A stretch of 64,000 nt of DNA, taken from Pseudoxanthobacter soli DSM 19599. GTDB lineage: Bacteria > Pseudomonadota > Alphaproteobacteria > Rhizobiales > Segnochrobactraceae. Where the stretch lies: NCBI GenBank assembly GCA_945898215.1, contig CAMDHY010000007.1, positions 1 through 64,000 on the forward strand, read 5' to 3'. The translations under genes and the position numbers were made by a program. Below the pieces are notes generated by a model. That model was not told the DNA's origin, did not search any database, and saw only the letters and a list, made by a program, of their open reading frames with translations. Of the stretch, positions 42,687-51,353 are shown piece after piece; positions within the stretch are counted from its first letter, which is position 1, and every line of letters begins with the position of its first letter.

Positions 42687-44042
42687 TCACCCCACCTCGT
42701 TCGCCCGGATGCGCGCCGAGGTCGCCTGCGCCGAGGCCTCGTCGACGGGGAAGTTCCACATCAGGGCGATCGCCGCGAGCTTCAGCACCACTGGTACCAC
42801 CGCGTAGAGGAGGGCGAGCGCCAGCAGGCCGCTTCCCTCGCCCTTGTCGCCGGGCGTGAAGCCGGCGACTTCCAGGATCGGGAAGGCGACGCCGACGGCG
42901 AGCGCCAGCGCGAGCTTGGTTGCGAGCCCCCACAACGCGAAATAGAGCCCCGAGCGCTCCTCGCCGGAGCCGGCCGTGTCGACGTCGATGACATCGGCCT
43001 GGATCGCCGGCGGCAGCACGAGGTCGGCGCCGACGGCCGCGCCGGTGAGCACGCAGACGCCGACGAACAGCCAGAGGTCGCCGGGGCCGAGGAACGGCAC
43101 GCCGGCGAAGACCGCGCAGGCGAAGATCATCGCCCAGCACCAGGTGCGATGCTTGCCGAAACGCCGGCTCAGGCGCAGCCACAGCGGGATGCCGGCGACC
43201 CCGGCCACGAAATAGACCAGCAGCAGCACGCCCGCGTACTCCGACGCCTCCAGCACGCTCGAGACGAAGAACAGGAACAGCGTCGCCGGCAGGCCGTTGG
43301 CGAAGCCGTTCAGCAGGAAGGCGGCGACGAGGCGCACGAACGGCCGGTTGCGCACGATATGGCCGAGGCTCGCCCTGAGGCCGAGACGGGTCTTCGAGGT
43401 CTCCGCCGGTTCGGGGACGACGACGACCGCGAGCAGCGTCGCGAGGGGCAGCGCCACGAGCACAAAGAGCGCCAGTGCGGCGAGCCCGTCCGCCTCCGCC
43501 GCTCCCTCGCCGGAAGCGACGAGCACCGGTAGCGCCAGCGCCACGCCGACGCCGATCACCACCGTGCCCTCGCGGGCGGCGGCGATGCGGGTCCGGCCGT
43601 GGTAGTCGCGGGCGAGCTCGGCGCCCCAGGCGGTGTAGGGGATCGAGGCGGCTGTCCAGGCGCAGGACAGCACGATGCCCCACAGCAGCAGGTAGGCCGC
43701 CGTGGCGCCGGCGGGTGGCGTCAGCATCATCGCGGCCGCGATGGCGGTGGGCACCGCCGCCGCCGCCACCCACGTCCGCCGGCGGCCGAAGCGCGGGCGG
43801 AATCGGTCGGCGAGCAGGCCGACCACCGGGTCGCTCACCGCATCGACCAGTCGGACGAGGAACAGCGTCTGCCCGACGACGGCGAGCGAGAGCCCGACCG
43901 TCGAGGCGTAGAAGGTCGGCACGACCACGTAGAGCGGCAGCGTCAGGGCGGCGAGCGGCAGGGCCGGCAGCGCATAGGCGATCAGCCGCCGCAGCGACAG
44001 AGGCGTGTCGGCGGTCGGCGCGCGCGGCGAGGGGGCGGTCAT
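42687..44042 (-). CDS. GPH-family (glycoside-pentoside-hexuronide:cation symporter-like) MFS transporter
   Basis: 451 residues with 12 predicted helices. N-terminal RLIAYALPALPLAALTLPLY and VRLVDAVSDPVVGLLADRFR are the GPH signature (the melibiose-permease DAxxDP region), then GRRRTWV. The substrate in this context is unlikely to be a sugar; lipid or lipid-precursor transport is a guess from the neighbours. The ATG at 44042 sits 19 bases behind the methylase stop, so it is the last gene of the leftward stress operon. It is convergent with the SDR. Confidence 0.86.
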   Translation of the reverse strand: MTAPSPRAPTADTPLSLRRLIAYALPALPLAALTLPLYVVVPTFYASTVGLSLAVVGQTLFLVRLVDAVSDPVVGLLADRFRPRFGRRRTWVAAAAVPTAIAAAMMLTPPAGATAAYLLLWGIVLSCAWTAASIPYTAWGAELARDYHGRTRIAAAREGTVVIGVGVALALPVLVASGEGAAEADGLAALALFVLVALPLATLLAVVVVPEPAETSKTRLGLRASLGHIVRNRPFVRLVAAFLLNGFANGLPATLFLFFVSSVLEASEYAGVLLLVYFVAGVAGIPLWLRLSRRFGKHRTWCWAMIFACAVFAGVPFLGPGDLWLFVGVCVLTGAAVGADLVLPPAIQADVIDVDTAGSGEERSGLYFALWGLATKLALALAVGVAFPILEVAGFTPGDKGEGSGLLALALLYAVVPVVLKLAAIALMWNFPVDEASAQATSARIRANEVG

Positions 44043-44061
44043 TGCCGCGGACCGGAGGCGG

Positions 44062-45306
44062 TCAGCGCGGATCTGCGAAGACGATCTGGCGAACGTCGAT
44101 GTTGCCGGCGCGGAAGCCCGCCTCGCAGTAGTGCAGGTAGAACTCCCACAGCCGCTTGAAGCGCTCGTCGAAGCCGAGCGGCTCGATCGCCGGCCAGGCC
44201 GAGCGGAAGCGCTCGCGCCATTCGGCCAGCGTCTGCGCATAGTCGAGCCCGAACACCCGCTCGAAGCTGATCGGCAGCCCGACGCGGCGGCCGAGGTCGG
44301 CGAGAGCGCCCGGCGGCGGCAGCATGCCGCCCGGGAAGACGTGGCGCTGGATGAAGTCCGGCGTGCGCCGGTAGGCCGGGAACATCCGGTCCTGGATGGT
44401 GATGACCTGGATGCCGGCGCGCCCGCCCGGCTGCAGCCGCTCCGCCATCATCTTGAAGAAGGCCGGCCAGTAGCGCTCGCCGACCGCCTCGAACATCTCC
44501 ACCGAGACGATGCGGTCGTAGCGCCCGGCCTCGTCGCGATAGTCGGAGAGCTTGACGTCGACCTTGTCCGAAAGCCCCGCATCGGCGATGCGCTTCGTCG
44601 CGAAGGCATGCTGTTCCCGGCTGATCGTCAGCGCCGTGACGTGGCAGCCGAACTCGGCGGCGAGAAGCTCGGCGAAGCCACCCCAGCCGCAGCCGACCTC
44701 GAGCACCCGGTGGCCGGGGCGGATGTCGGTGGCCCGCGCGAGCGCCCGGTACTTCTCCTTCTGCGCCGCCTCGAGGTCATTGGCGCCGGTCTCGTAGAGC
44801 GCCGCCGAATAGGTCATCGAGCGGTCGAGCCAGGCCGAATAGAAGGCGTTGCCGAGGTCGTAGTGGGCCGAGATGTTGCGCTTCGAGCCGCGTCGGGTGT
44901 TGCGGTTGAGGAGATGGCGGAGGTGCAGGAGCATGCGCACCAGCGGCCGCGCCGCGAGCGCCTCCTCGGTGGCGTCGGAGTTGCGCGCGAACACCTCGAG
45001 GAAGGCGGTGACGTCCGGGCTCGACCATTCGCCGGCGATGAAGGATTCGCCGACGCCCACCGTGCCGGCACTGAGCACGCGGCGCACGAAGCGCCAGTCG
45101 TGCACGACGAGCTCCGCCTCTGGCCCCGGCTGACGGCCCTTGACGAGGAAACGGCGGCCATCCGGCACGACGATGGTGAGATTCCCGATCTCCAGCGCCA
45201 TCACGACGCCGAAGGCCCGGCGCGCGATGCGGGGAAGGTCGGCGAGGGCCTGGCGGGCCGTCTCGGGCGAGAGTTCGATCGGGCGCTCGGTCATCGCGAA
45301 GTCCAT
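44062..45306 (-). CDS. Cyclopropane-fatty-acyl-phospholipid synthase-like SAM methyltransferase
   Basis: 414 residues. The CFA-synthase layout: an N-terminal region, then ISAHYDLGNAFYSAWLDRSM, the SAM site VLEVGCGWGGFAELLA, SVEMFEAVGERYW and IQDRMFPAYRRTPDFIQRHV. It would add a methylene or methyl group to unsaturated acyl chains of phospholipids. With the amine-oxidase-like and DUF1365 neighbours and the RpoE-type promoter upstream, a UfaM-type methylase starting furan fatty-acid synthesis is as likely as a plain CFA synthase. Start ATG 45306; a GTG overlapping the preceding stop (GTGA) is possible. Confidence 0.9.
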   Translation of the reverse strand: MDFAMTERPIELSPETARQALADLPRIARRAFGVVMALEIGNLTIVVPDGRRFLVKGRQPGPEAELVVHDWRFVRRVLSAGTVGVGESFIAGEWSSPDVTAFLEVFARNSDATEEALAARPLVRMLLHLRHLLNRNTRRGSKRNISAHYDLGNAFYSAWLDRSMTYSAALYETGANDLEAAQKEKYRALARATDIRPGHRVLEVGCGWGGFAELLAAEFGCHVTALTISREQHAFATKRIADAGLSDKVDVKLSDYRDEAGRYDRIVSVEMFEAVGERYWPAFFKMMAERLQPGGRAGIQVITIQDRMFPAYRRTPDFIQRHVFPGGMLPPPGALADLGRRVGLPISFERVFGLDYAQTLAEWRERFRSAWPAIEPLGFDERFKRLWEFYLHYCEAGFRAGNIDVRQIVFADPR

Positions 45307-45311
45307 GCACG

Positions 45312-46181
45312 TCACTTTCGCTCTGCCACGACACGCGGTCCGGCGCCAGTGGCCGGAGCGGGTTGCAGCGGCACGCCCTTCCACCAGAGGCGCAACGCCT
45401 CCAGATGGATGGCGGCGATGATCTTCAGCGTCATCAGCGGCAGGCGTCCGCATTCGGCGAGGATCGAGGCCGTCGAGAACGCCCGTGCCCGGCCGACGAA
45501 GGTGGCGGCGAGCGTCGGGCCGCCGGCGTCGGTCTCGAGAATGCGCACGCGGACCGCCTCGCCCGGCGGCAACAGGCGGAAGTGATAGGTCTGCGCCATG
45601 TCGATGAAGGGCGAGACGTGGAATGCCTTCGGCCGCTCCTGCCGGAGCCCCTCCGGCCCGGCCTCGCCGGTGCGCACCGGCGCCACGTAGGGGTGGAGTT
45701 CCCCGAAGGTGTTGCGGACCTCATAGACGATGGCTGTGAGCGCGTCGTCGTCGCCGTAGCAGAAGTAGACCGACAGCGGGTTGAAGACGTAGCCGAGCAT
45801 CTTCGGATAGCACAGCAGCAGGATGCGCCGCGGCGGCTGCGGGTGGCCGGCCGCGGTCAGCATCGCCTCGACGGCCGGGCGCAGCGGCGAGCCGTCGCGC
45901 CGGCCGTGGTCGCGGATGTCGAACGACAGGAGGTTGAACCGGCCGAGAGAGAACAGCGGGCTCGTCCGCGCCGCCTCCTCCAGCCGGTCGATGTCGATGA
46001 GCAGCGTGAACACGCGGTACTGGAAGCGATGGGCGACCGGCTTCATCCGCGCGTGCATGACGTCGCCGACATAGAGCATCGCGGCGGCATCCGGGGTGGG
46101 TCCGTTCGCCGCCATCGTCGTCGGCATCGTCCGCTCGGTCGACACTGTCTTTTCGGTCGACACTGCCTTCGCCTTCGTCAC
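45312..46181 (-). CDS. DUF1365 family protein
   Basis: 289 residues from a GTG overlapping the upstream stop (GTGA). The domain starts at MLYVGDVMHARMKPVAHRFQ and includes YPKMLGYVFNPLSVYFCYG and KAFHVSPFIDMAQTYHF, all diagnostic of DUF1365. It has no proven activity but is regularly encoded between a flavin amine-oxidase-like protein and a CFA-type methylase, so a step in the same lipid modification is inferred. The first 25 residues contain a small duplicated stretch (VSTEKTVSTER), so the start may lie further in at one of the Met residues. Confidence 0.88.
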   Translation of the reverse strand: MTKAKAVSTEKTVSTERTMPTTMAANGPTPDAAAMLYVGDVMHARMKPVAHRFQYRVFTLLIDIDRLEEAARTSPLFSLGRFNLLSFDIRDHGRRDGSPLRPAVEAMLTAAGHPQPPRRILLLCYPKMLGYVFNPLSVYFCYGDDDALTAIVYEVRNTFGELHPYVAPVRTGEAGPEGLRQERPKAFHVSPFIDMAQTYHFRLLPPGEAVRVRILETDAGGPTLAATFVGRARAFSTASILAECGRLPLMTLKIIAAIHLEALRLWWKGVPLQPAPATGAGPRVVAERK

Positions 46182-47482
46182 TCCGCCGCCTCTCGGATCG
46201 GCTCGTCCACCAGCACCGGCGGCGCCGGCCGCCACGGCACGCGGGCGCCGAGCGCTTCGGCGACCTCGAGCCCGGCCTTCAGCCCGTCCTCGTGGAAGCC
46301 GTAGCCGCACCAGGCGCCGCAGAACCAGGTTCCCCGCTGGCCCTGGATCGCCGCCAGCGAACGCTGCGCCGCCAGCGCGCCCGAGTCAAACTGCGGATGC
46401 GCATAGGAATAGCGGCCGAACACCGTCTCCGGCGCCGGCGGCTCGATCGGGTTCAGGCTGACGAACAGCGGCCGCTTGTTGTCGAGGTTCTGCAGGCGGT
46501 TCATCCAGTAGGTCACGGACACGTCGCGACCGGCCTCGCCGCTGCGGCCGGCGACATTCCACGACGCCCAGGCGGCCTTGCGCTTCGGCATCAGCCGGGC
46601 GTCACGGTGGAGGTAGACGTCGTTCGGCCGGTAGCCCACGGCGCCCAGCACCGCCCTCTCCGCGGCCGTGGCGTCCGCGAGCAGGCCAAGCGACTGGTCG
46701 GAATGGCTGGCGAGCACCACGGCGTCGAAACGGTCGGCGTGGCCGGTCTCGTCGGTGACGATCACGCCCGCGGCGGTCCGCTCGATGCGGGCGACGGGCG
46801 TGGCGAGCCGGACGCGGCCGGCGAGTCGCTGCATCATCTTGCCCACATAGACGCGGCTGCCGCCGCTCACCGTCCGCCAGACCGGCCGGTCGATGTGCAT
46901 CAGCCGGTGGTTCTCGAAGAAGGCGATCAGGCTCTCGGCCGGGAAGGAGAGCATGTCGGCCGGCGGCGTCGACCAGATCGCCGCGCCCATCGGCTGCAGG
47001 TAGTCGGTGGCGACGCGGCCGCGGAAGCCGCGCATCTCGAGATAGGCGCCGAGGCTGAGGCCGGCGAGCCGGCCCGCTGCCCGGTCCACCGGAGCGGTGC
47101 GGTTGAAGCGCAGGATCTCGCGCAGCATCCACAGGAAGGCCGGCGAGGCGAGGTTCGAGCGTTGCGCGAACACGCCGCCGAGCCCGTGGCCGCACCACTC
47201 GCGCCGGCCGCCGTCGAGCGACACCGACAGGCTCATGTCGCTCGCCTCGGTGGCGACGCCGAGGGTGGCGAACAGCGCCGTCAGGTTCGGATAGGTCAGC
47301 TCGTTGTAGACGATGAAGCCGGTGTCGACGGTGACCCGCGTGCCGTCATAGTCGATGTCGACCGTGGCGCTGTGGCCGCCCGGCCGCCCCTCGCGCTCAT
47401 AAAGCACCACCTCGTGGGAGGGGGCGAGCGACCAGGCGGCCGCGAGGCCGGATATGCCGGAGCCGACGATGGCGATGCGCAT
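46178..47482 (-). CDS. FAD-dependent amine oxidase-like protein (NAD(P)-binding Rossmann)
   Basis: 434 residues. An FAD site at the very start (MRIAIVGSGISGLAAAWSL), GGHSATVDIDYDGTRVTVDT, and a C-terminal flavin motif around RGTWFCGAWCGYGFHEDGL. It belongs to the flavin amine-oxidase group found next to CFA synthases. In R. sphaeroides such a protein is in the RpoE operon, and a desaturase step on the methylated chain (UfaD) has been described for furan fatty acids; equivalence here is inferred. AAGGA precedes ATG 47482. It lies 41 bases behind the photolyase gene. Confidence 0.88.
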   Translation of the reverse strand: MRIAIVGSGISGLAAAWSLAPSHEVVLYEREGRPGGHSATVDIDYDGTRVTVDTGFIVYNELTYPNLTALFATLGVATEASDMSLSVSLDGGRREWCGHGLGGVFAQRSNLASPAFLWMLREILRFNRTAPVDRAAGRLAGLSLGAYLEMRGFRGRVATDYLQPMGAAIWSTPPADMLSFPAESLIAFFENHRLMHIDRPVWRTVSGGSRVYVGKMMQRLAGRVRLATPVARIERTAAGVIVTDETGHADRFDAVVLASHSDQSLGLLADATAAERAVLGAVGYRPNDVYLHRDARLMPKRKAAWASWNVAGRSGEAGRDVSVTYWMNRLQNLDNKRPLFVSLNPIEPPAPETVFGRYSYAHPQFDSGALAAQRSLAAIQGQRGTWFCGAWCGYGFHEDGLKAGLEVAEALGARVPWRPAPPVLVDEPIREAAE

Positions 47483-47523
47483 ACGGGTGGGCGTCCTTGA
47501 CTGTCGAACGGATGGTATACTCG

Positions 47524-48996
47524 TCATGCCGCGGCGCGGATGCGCTCGAAGGCGGCGAGGGCGCGGGCGCGTCCGTCGGCGAGCGTGACGACCGGCAGCG
47601 GGTAGTCACGGCCGAGACGGAGGCCGGCGGCGGACCGGACGTCCGCCGGCGCCTCCCACGGCTTGTGCAGGAAGGCATCGGGAAGGCGCGCCAGCTCCGG
47701 CACCCACCGACGCACGTAGGTGCCGTCGGCATCGAACTTCTCGCCCTGCAGCACCGGGTTGAACACCCGCACGTAAGGGGCTGCGTCGGCACCGGTGCCG
47801 GCCACCCACTGCCAGCTCGCCGGGTTGTTCGCCTGGTCGGCGTCGACCAGCGTGTCCCAGAACCAGGCTTCGCCGACCCGCCAGTCGACGAGGAGATGCT
47901 TCACCAGGAAGGAGGCGACGATCATCCGCACCCGGTTGTGCATCCAGCCGGTCGTCCACAGCTGTCGCAGGCCGGCGTCGACGATCGGCACGCCGGTGCG
48001 CCCGCGCCGCCAGGCCTCGACGGCCGCCTCCTCGCCGTCGGCCCACGGGAAGCCGTCGAAACGCGGCTGGAAGTTGCGGGTGGCGAGGTCGGGCGCGTGG
48101 TGCAGCAGGTGCCAGGCGAACTCGCGCCAGCCGAGCTCGGCGTGGAACTTCTCCACCGCCCGCACCATCCGCCCGCCCTCGGCGACGCGCGCCGCGGCGG
48201 CGTGCCAGACACGGAAGGGCGAGATCTCGCCGAAGCGCAGATGCGGTGACAGCACCGAGGTGGTGGTGCCGCCGGGCACGTCGCGGTCGTCGGCATAGCG
48301 GGCGAGCGCGCGGTCGAGGAAGGCCGAAAGCCGCTTCTCGGCGCCGGCCTCGCCCGGCTCGAAGGCCTCGCGCAGGCCGCCGGCCCAGTCGGGCCGTGTC
48401 GGCGTCAGCCGCCAGTCGGCGAGCCTGTCGCTCGCAATCGTTCCCGTGAATACCGCCATCGCCGCCGGGGCGGGCAAGGGGCGCCGCGGCTCGCCGGTCG
48501 CCCGTGCCGCCCGCCAGAACGGTGAGAACACCCGGTAGGGCCGGTCGTCGCCCGAGCGCACCGCCCACGGCTCGTAAAGGAGCGAGCCCTGGAAGCTCCT
48601 CACCTCCACGCCGTCGGTCGTCAGCCGCGCCTTGAGCGCCGTGTCGACGGCGATCTCGCCGCCGCCGTAGCGCCGGTTCCAGAACACGGCGCCGGCGCCG
48701 CTGTCCGCCACCACCGCCGGCACGACCTCGCCCGCCGGTCCGCACCGCAGCACCAGCGGCACCCCGAGGGCGGCGAGGCTCGCGCCGAGCCTTTCCAGCG
48801 AGCCGGCGAGCCACCAGCGCGCCGCGCCGCCGAGCGGGCGGATGTCGGGGCTCTCCTCGTCGAGAACATAGAGCGCCAGAACCGGCGCACCGGTCGCCGC
48901 CACCGCCACCAGCGCCGGGTTGTCGGCGAGCCGCAGGTCGTCGCGGAACCAAACCACGGCCGGCCGGGCGGCGGAGGGAGCAACGGAGTTGGGCAT
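47524..48996 (-). CDS. phrB: Deoxyribodipyrimidine photolyase
   Basis: 490 residues. The class I CPD photolyase/cryptochrome fold: an N-terminal antenna domain (VVWFRDDLRLADNPAL), LSPHLRFGEISPFRVWH, WREFAWHLLHHAPDL, the FAD cavity around TGWMHNRVRMIVASFLVKHL, and DADQANNPASWQWVAGTG. It repairs cyclobutane dimers with blue light. It is the first gene behind the RpoE-type promoter at 49039-49068, consistent with photolyase belonging to the singlet-oxygen regulon in R. sphaeroides. The remaining lipid genes follow on the same strand. Confidence 0.95.
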   Translation of the reverse strand: MPNSVAPSAARPAVVWFRDDLRLADNPALVAVAATGAPVLALYVLDEESPDIRPLGGAARWWLAGSLERLGASLAALGVPLVLRCGPAGEVVPAVVADSGAGAVFWNRRYGGGEIAVDTALKARLTTDGVEVRSFQGSLLYEPWAVRSGDDRPYRVFSPFWRAARATGEPRRPLPAPAAMAVFTGTIASDRLADWRLTPTRPDWAGGLREAFEPGEAGAEKRLSAFLDRALARYADDRDVPGGTTTSVLSPHLRFGEISPFRVWHAAAARVAEGGRMVRAVEKFHAELGWREFAWHLLHHAPDLATRNFQPRFDGFPWADGEEAAVEAWRRGRTGVPIVDAGLRQLWTTGWMHNRVRMIVASFLVKHLLVDWRVGEAWFWDTLVDADQANNPASWQWVAGTGADAAPYVRVFNPVLQGEKFDADGTYVRRWVPELARLPDAFLHKPWEAPADVRSAAGLRLGRDYPLPVVTLADGRARALAAFERIRAAA

Positions 48997-49038
48997 CGGG
49001 ATTGGGGGTCTCGTCGGTCGGCGGGCGAACTGTCGAGG

Positions 49039-49068
49039 AAGGTACGCGAATGCCTCGCCGCCGGATCA
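49039..49068 (-). promoter_or_regulatory. RpoE/ChrR-type (ECF11) promoter upstream of the photolyase, TGATCC-N18-TACCTT
   Basis: Read leftward, TGATCC (49068-49063) is followed after exactly 18 bases by TACCTT (49044-49039). The expected start of transcription lies about 35 bases before the photolyase ATG. Hexamer and spacing match the promoter at 41055 on the other strand, making chance unlikely. The whole photolyase-to-symporter run could be one transcript from here. Confidence 0.72.
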
Positions 49069-49093
49069 GCGGCCGCCGGATGGCCGGCTCTCG

Positions 49094-49927
49094 TCAATGC
49101 CCGTCGAAGCGCGGCGTCCGCTTGGTGAGGAAGGCGTCGCGGCCCTCGGCGAAGTCGGCCGAGGAGAAGCACGCCTCCGCCGCCGCCCGCGCCCGCTCCG
49201 CCGCCGCTGGGGCCGGGGAAACGGCGGCCGCGATCGCCGCCTTCGCCGCCGCGATCGTCAGCGGCGCGTTGGCGGCGATGGTGGCGGCGAGCGCCAGCGT
49301 CTCCGCCCTGAGGCTTTCGGCCGCCACCACCCGGTCGACGAGCCCGATCGACAGTGCCTCGGCATGGTCGACACGGCGGGCGGTGAAGAACAGGTCCTTC
49401 GCCCGCGACACGCCGACAAGCGCCACCACGTCGGCCACCGCTGGCGGCGGGTAGGCAATGCCAAGCTTCGCCGCCGGGATCGAGAACACCGCGTCGTCGG
49501 CGGCGATCCTCAGATCGCACGCCGCCGCCAGCCCGACGCCGCCGCCGAAGCACGCCCCGCGGATCATCGCCAGCGTCGGCTTGCCGGCCATCCGGAGCGC
49601 CGCGAACGCCGCCTCGTTGACGTCCTCGTAGGCGCGCGCGCTCGCCGCGTCCCGCCGCACCTCGGCGAACTCGGCGATGTCGGCGCCCGAGACGAACGCC
49701 TGCTCGCCGCCGCCGGCGAGCACGATGACGCGCACCGCCGGATCGGCGTCGAGGGCGGCGACGAGGGCCGGCAGCGCCTTCCACATCGACAGCGACACGG
49801 CGTTACGGCGCTCGGGATGGTCGACGATCAGCCAGCCGATCGGCGCCTCCACGGCGATGCGCAGCCGCGGGTCGGCCGGCGACGCTCCGGGGGAAGTCGG
49901 CAGGGCCGGCATGGAATCCGTCGTCAT
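49094..49927 (-). CDS. Enoyl-CoA hydratase/isomerase family protein
   Basis: 277 residues. Crotonase fold: VEAPIGWLIVDHPERRNAVS, the oxyanion-hole segments VSGADIAEFAEV and GACFGGGVGLAAACDLRIA, and AEALSIGLVDRVV. It acts on an enoyl-CoA or related acyl-CoA; whether it serves beta-oxidation is not decidable. The ATG at 49927 is set by the family start. The RpoE-type promoter begins 26 bases beyond its stop, so it is probably not part of the photolyase transcript. It is divergent from hisF. Confidence 0.9.
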   Translation of the reverse strand: MTTDSMPALPTSPGASPADPRLRIAVEAPIGWLIVDHPERRNAVSLSMWKALPALVAALDADPAVRVIVLAGGGEQAFVSGADIAEFAEVRRDAASARAYEDVNEAAFAALRMAGKPTLAMIRGACFGGGVGLAAACDLRIAADDAVFSIPAAKLGIAYPPPAVADVVALVGVSRAKDLFFTARRVDHAEALSIGLVDRVVAAESLRAETLALAATIAANAPLTIAAAKAAIAAAVSPAPAAAERARAAAEACFSSADFAEGRDAFLTKRTPRFDGH

Positions 49928-50087
49928 CAGCGCCCCCCGGCGGTGTCGGAAGACGCCAGCAGGCCCGTCGGCCGCCGCCGTGTCAACGCCGCTGCCCGTC
50001 CGCCGGCTTTGACCTTTGCGCCGAAATCGGCTTGAGAGGGCGCGTTGCCGCGGCGCACCTGTCCGCCGCCGGCCGACGGGTGCGCCG

Positions 50088-50867
50088 ATGACCCTGAAGA
50101 TCCGCGTGATCCCCTGCCTGGACGTCAAGGGCGGCCGTGTCGTCAAGGGCGTGCAGTTCGTCGATCTCGTCGACGCCGGCGACCCGGTCGAGGCTGCGAA
50201 GGCCTATGACGCGGCCGGTGCCGACGAGCTCACCTTCCTCGACATCACCGCGAGCCACGAGCAGCGCGGCATCCTCCTCGACGTCGTCCGCCGCACCGCC
50301 GAGCAGTGCTTCATGCCGCTCACCGTCGGCGGCGGCGTGCGCACGGTGGACGACATCCGCCAGTTGCTGCTGGCCGGTGCCGACAAGGTCTCGATCAACA
50401 CCGCCGCCGTCAACGACCGCGGCTTCGTCAAGCGGGCGGCGGAGAAGTTCGGCGACCAGTGCATCGTCGTCGCGATCGATGCGAAGCGCGTCTCGGCGCC
50501 GGGTGAGCCGCCGCGCTGGGAGATCTTCACGCACGGCGGCCGCACGCCGACCGGCATCGACGCCGTCGCGTTCGCCGCCGAGGTGGTGTCGCTCGGGGCC
50601 GGCGAGATCCTGCTCACATCGATGGACCGCGACGGCACCAAGGCCGGCTATGACTGCGAACTCGTCCGCGCCGTCTCCGATCGCGTGCCGGTGCCCGTCG
50701 TCGCCTCCGGCGGCGTCGGCACGCTCGACCATCTTGTCGAGGGTGTCCGCGAGGGCCACGCCTCGGCGGTGCTCGCCGCCTCGATCTTCCACTTCGGCAC
50801 CCACACGATCCACGAGGCGAAGCAGCGGCTCGGGGCCGCCGGCATCCCCGTGCGGCTGGACGCCTGA
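50088..50867 (+). CDS. hisF: Imidazole glycerol phosphate synthase, cyclase subunit HisF
   Basis: 259 residues. A TIM barrel with catalytic Asp in [17 protein letters not shown] and the second Asp in [28 protein letters not shown] and [15 protein letters not shown] are conserved phosphate sites. With HisH it makes imidazole glycerol phosphate and AICAR in histidine synthesis. hisE follows within a few bases, as in other Rhizobiales. The other his genes are not in the window. Confidence 0.96.
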   Translation: MTLKIRVIPCLDVKGGRVVKGVQFVDLVDAGDPVEAAKAYDAAGADELTFLDITASHEQRGILLDVVRRTAEQCFMPLTVGGGVRTVDDIRQLLLAGADKVSINTAAVNDRGFVKRAAEKFGDQCIVVAIDAKRVSAPGEPPRWEIFTHGGRTPTGIDAVAFAAEVVSLGAGEILLTSMDRDGTKAGYDCELVRAVSDRVPVPVVASGGVGTLDHLVEGVREGHASAVLAASIFHFGTHTIHEAKQRLGAAGIPVRLDA

Positions 50868-50872
50868 ACCCG

Positions 50873-51220
50873 GTGATGCGCCCGATGACGAGCCCCGCCA
50901 AGTCCTTCACTCTCGAGGATCTCGCTGCGATCGTCGCCCGCCGCGCGACGAGCGGCGACCCGTCGTCCTACACCGCCAAGCTGATCGCCAAGGGCGTGCC
51001 GCAGATCGCCAAGAAGCTCGGCGAGGAGGCGGTCGAGGCGGCGCTCGCCGGCGCCCTCGGCCGAACGGACGACTTGCGCGGCGAGGCGGCGGATGTTCTC
51101 TATCATCTGGTCGTTCTGCTGCATGCGACGGGCGTCCCCCTCGCCGACGTCTATGCGGAACTGGAACGGCGCACGGCCGTCACCGGCCTCGACGAGAAGG
51201 CCTCGCGCCCGAAGGACTGA
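50873..51220 (+). CDS. hisE: Phosphoribosyl-ATP pyrophosphatase HisE
   Basis: 115 residues. A MazG-type fold with [20 protein letters not shown] and [15 protein letters not shown], the Mg-binding acidic residues of HisE. It carries out the second step of histidine synthesis. Three starts are close together (GTG 50873, ATG 50876, ATG 50885); the last gives the usual family beginning. Its stop codon is in the first unit of a threefold 16-bp repeat. Confidence 0.94.
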   Translation: MMRPMTSPAKSFTLEDLAAIVARRATSGDPSSYTAKLIAKGVPQIAKKLGEEAVEAALAGALGRTDDLRGEAADVLYHLVVLLHATGVPLADVYAELERRTAVTGLDEKASRPKD

Positions 51221-51260
51221 TCACCCGCAGGACTGATCACCCAAAGGACTGATCGCCCCC
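51213..51260. repeat. Threefold 16-bp tandem repeat containing the hisE stop
   Basis: Three consecutive 16-base units begin AGGACTGATC (51213, 51229, 51245), nearly identical, each with TGA. Because 16 is not a multiple of three, the three TGAs (51218, 51234, 51250) fall in all three forward frames. The first is the hisE stop. Probably replication slippage, with a possible effect as an all-frame translation stop before coaA. Confidence 0.85.
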
Positions 51261-51353
51261 TTGCGGCCCGCCGCGACCGAGACCGTCCGTCTCGCCGCCG
51301 GGCCTCGTGGACGCGGCCCTCGCGCCCCGCAGAACGGAATGCCGCGCCGACCG

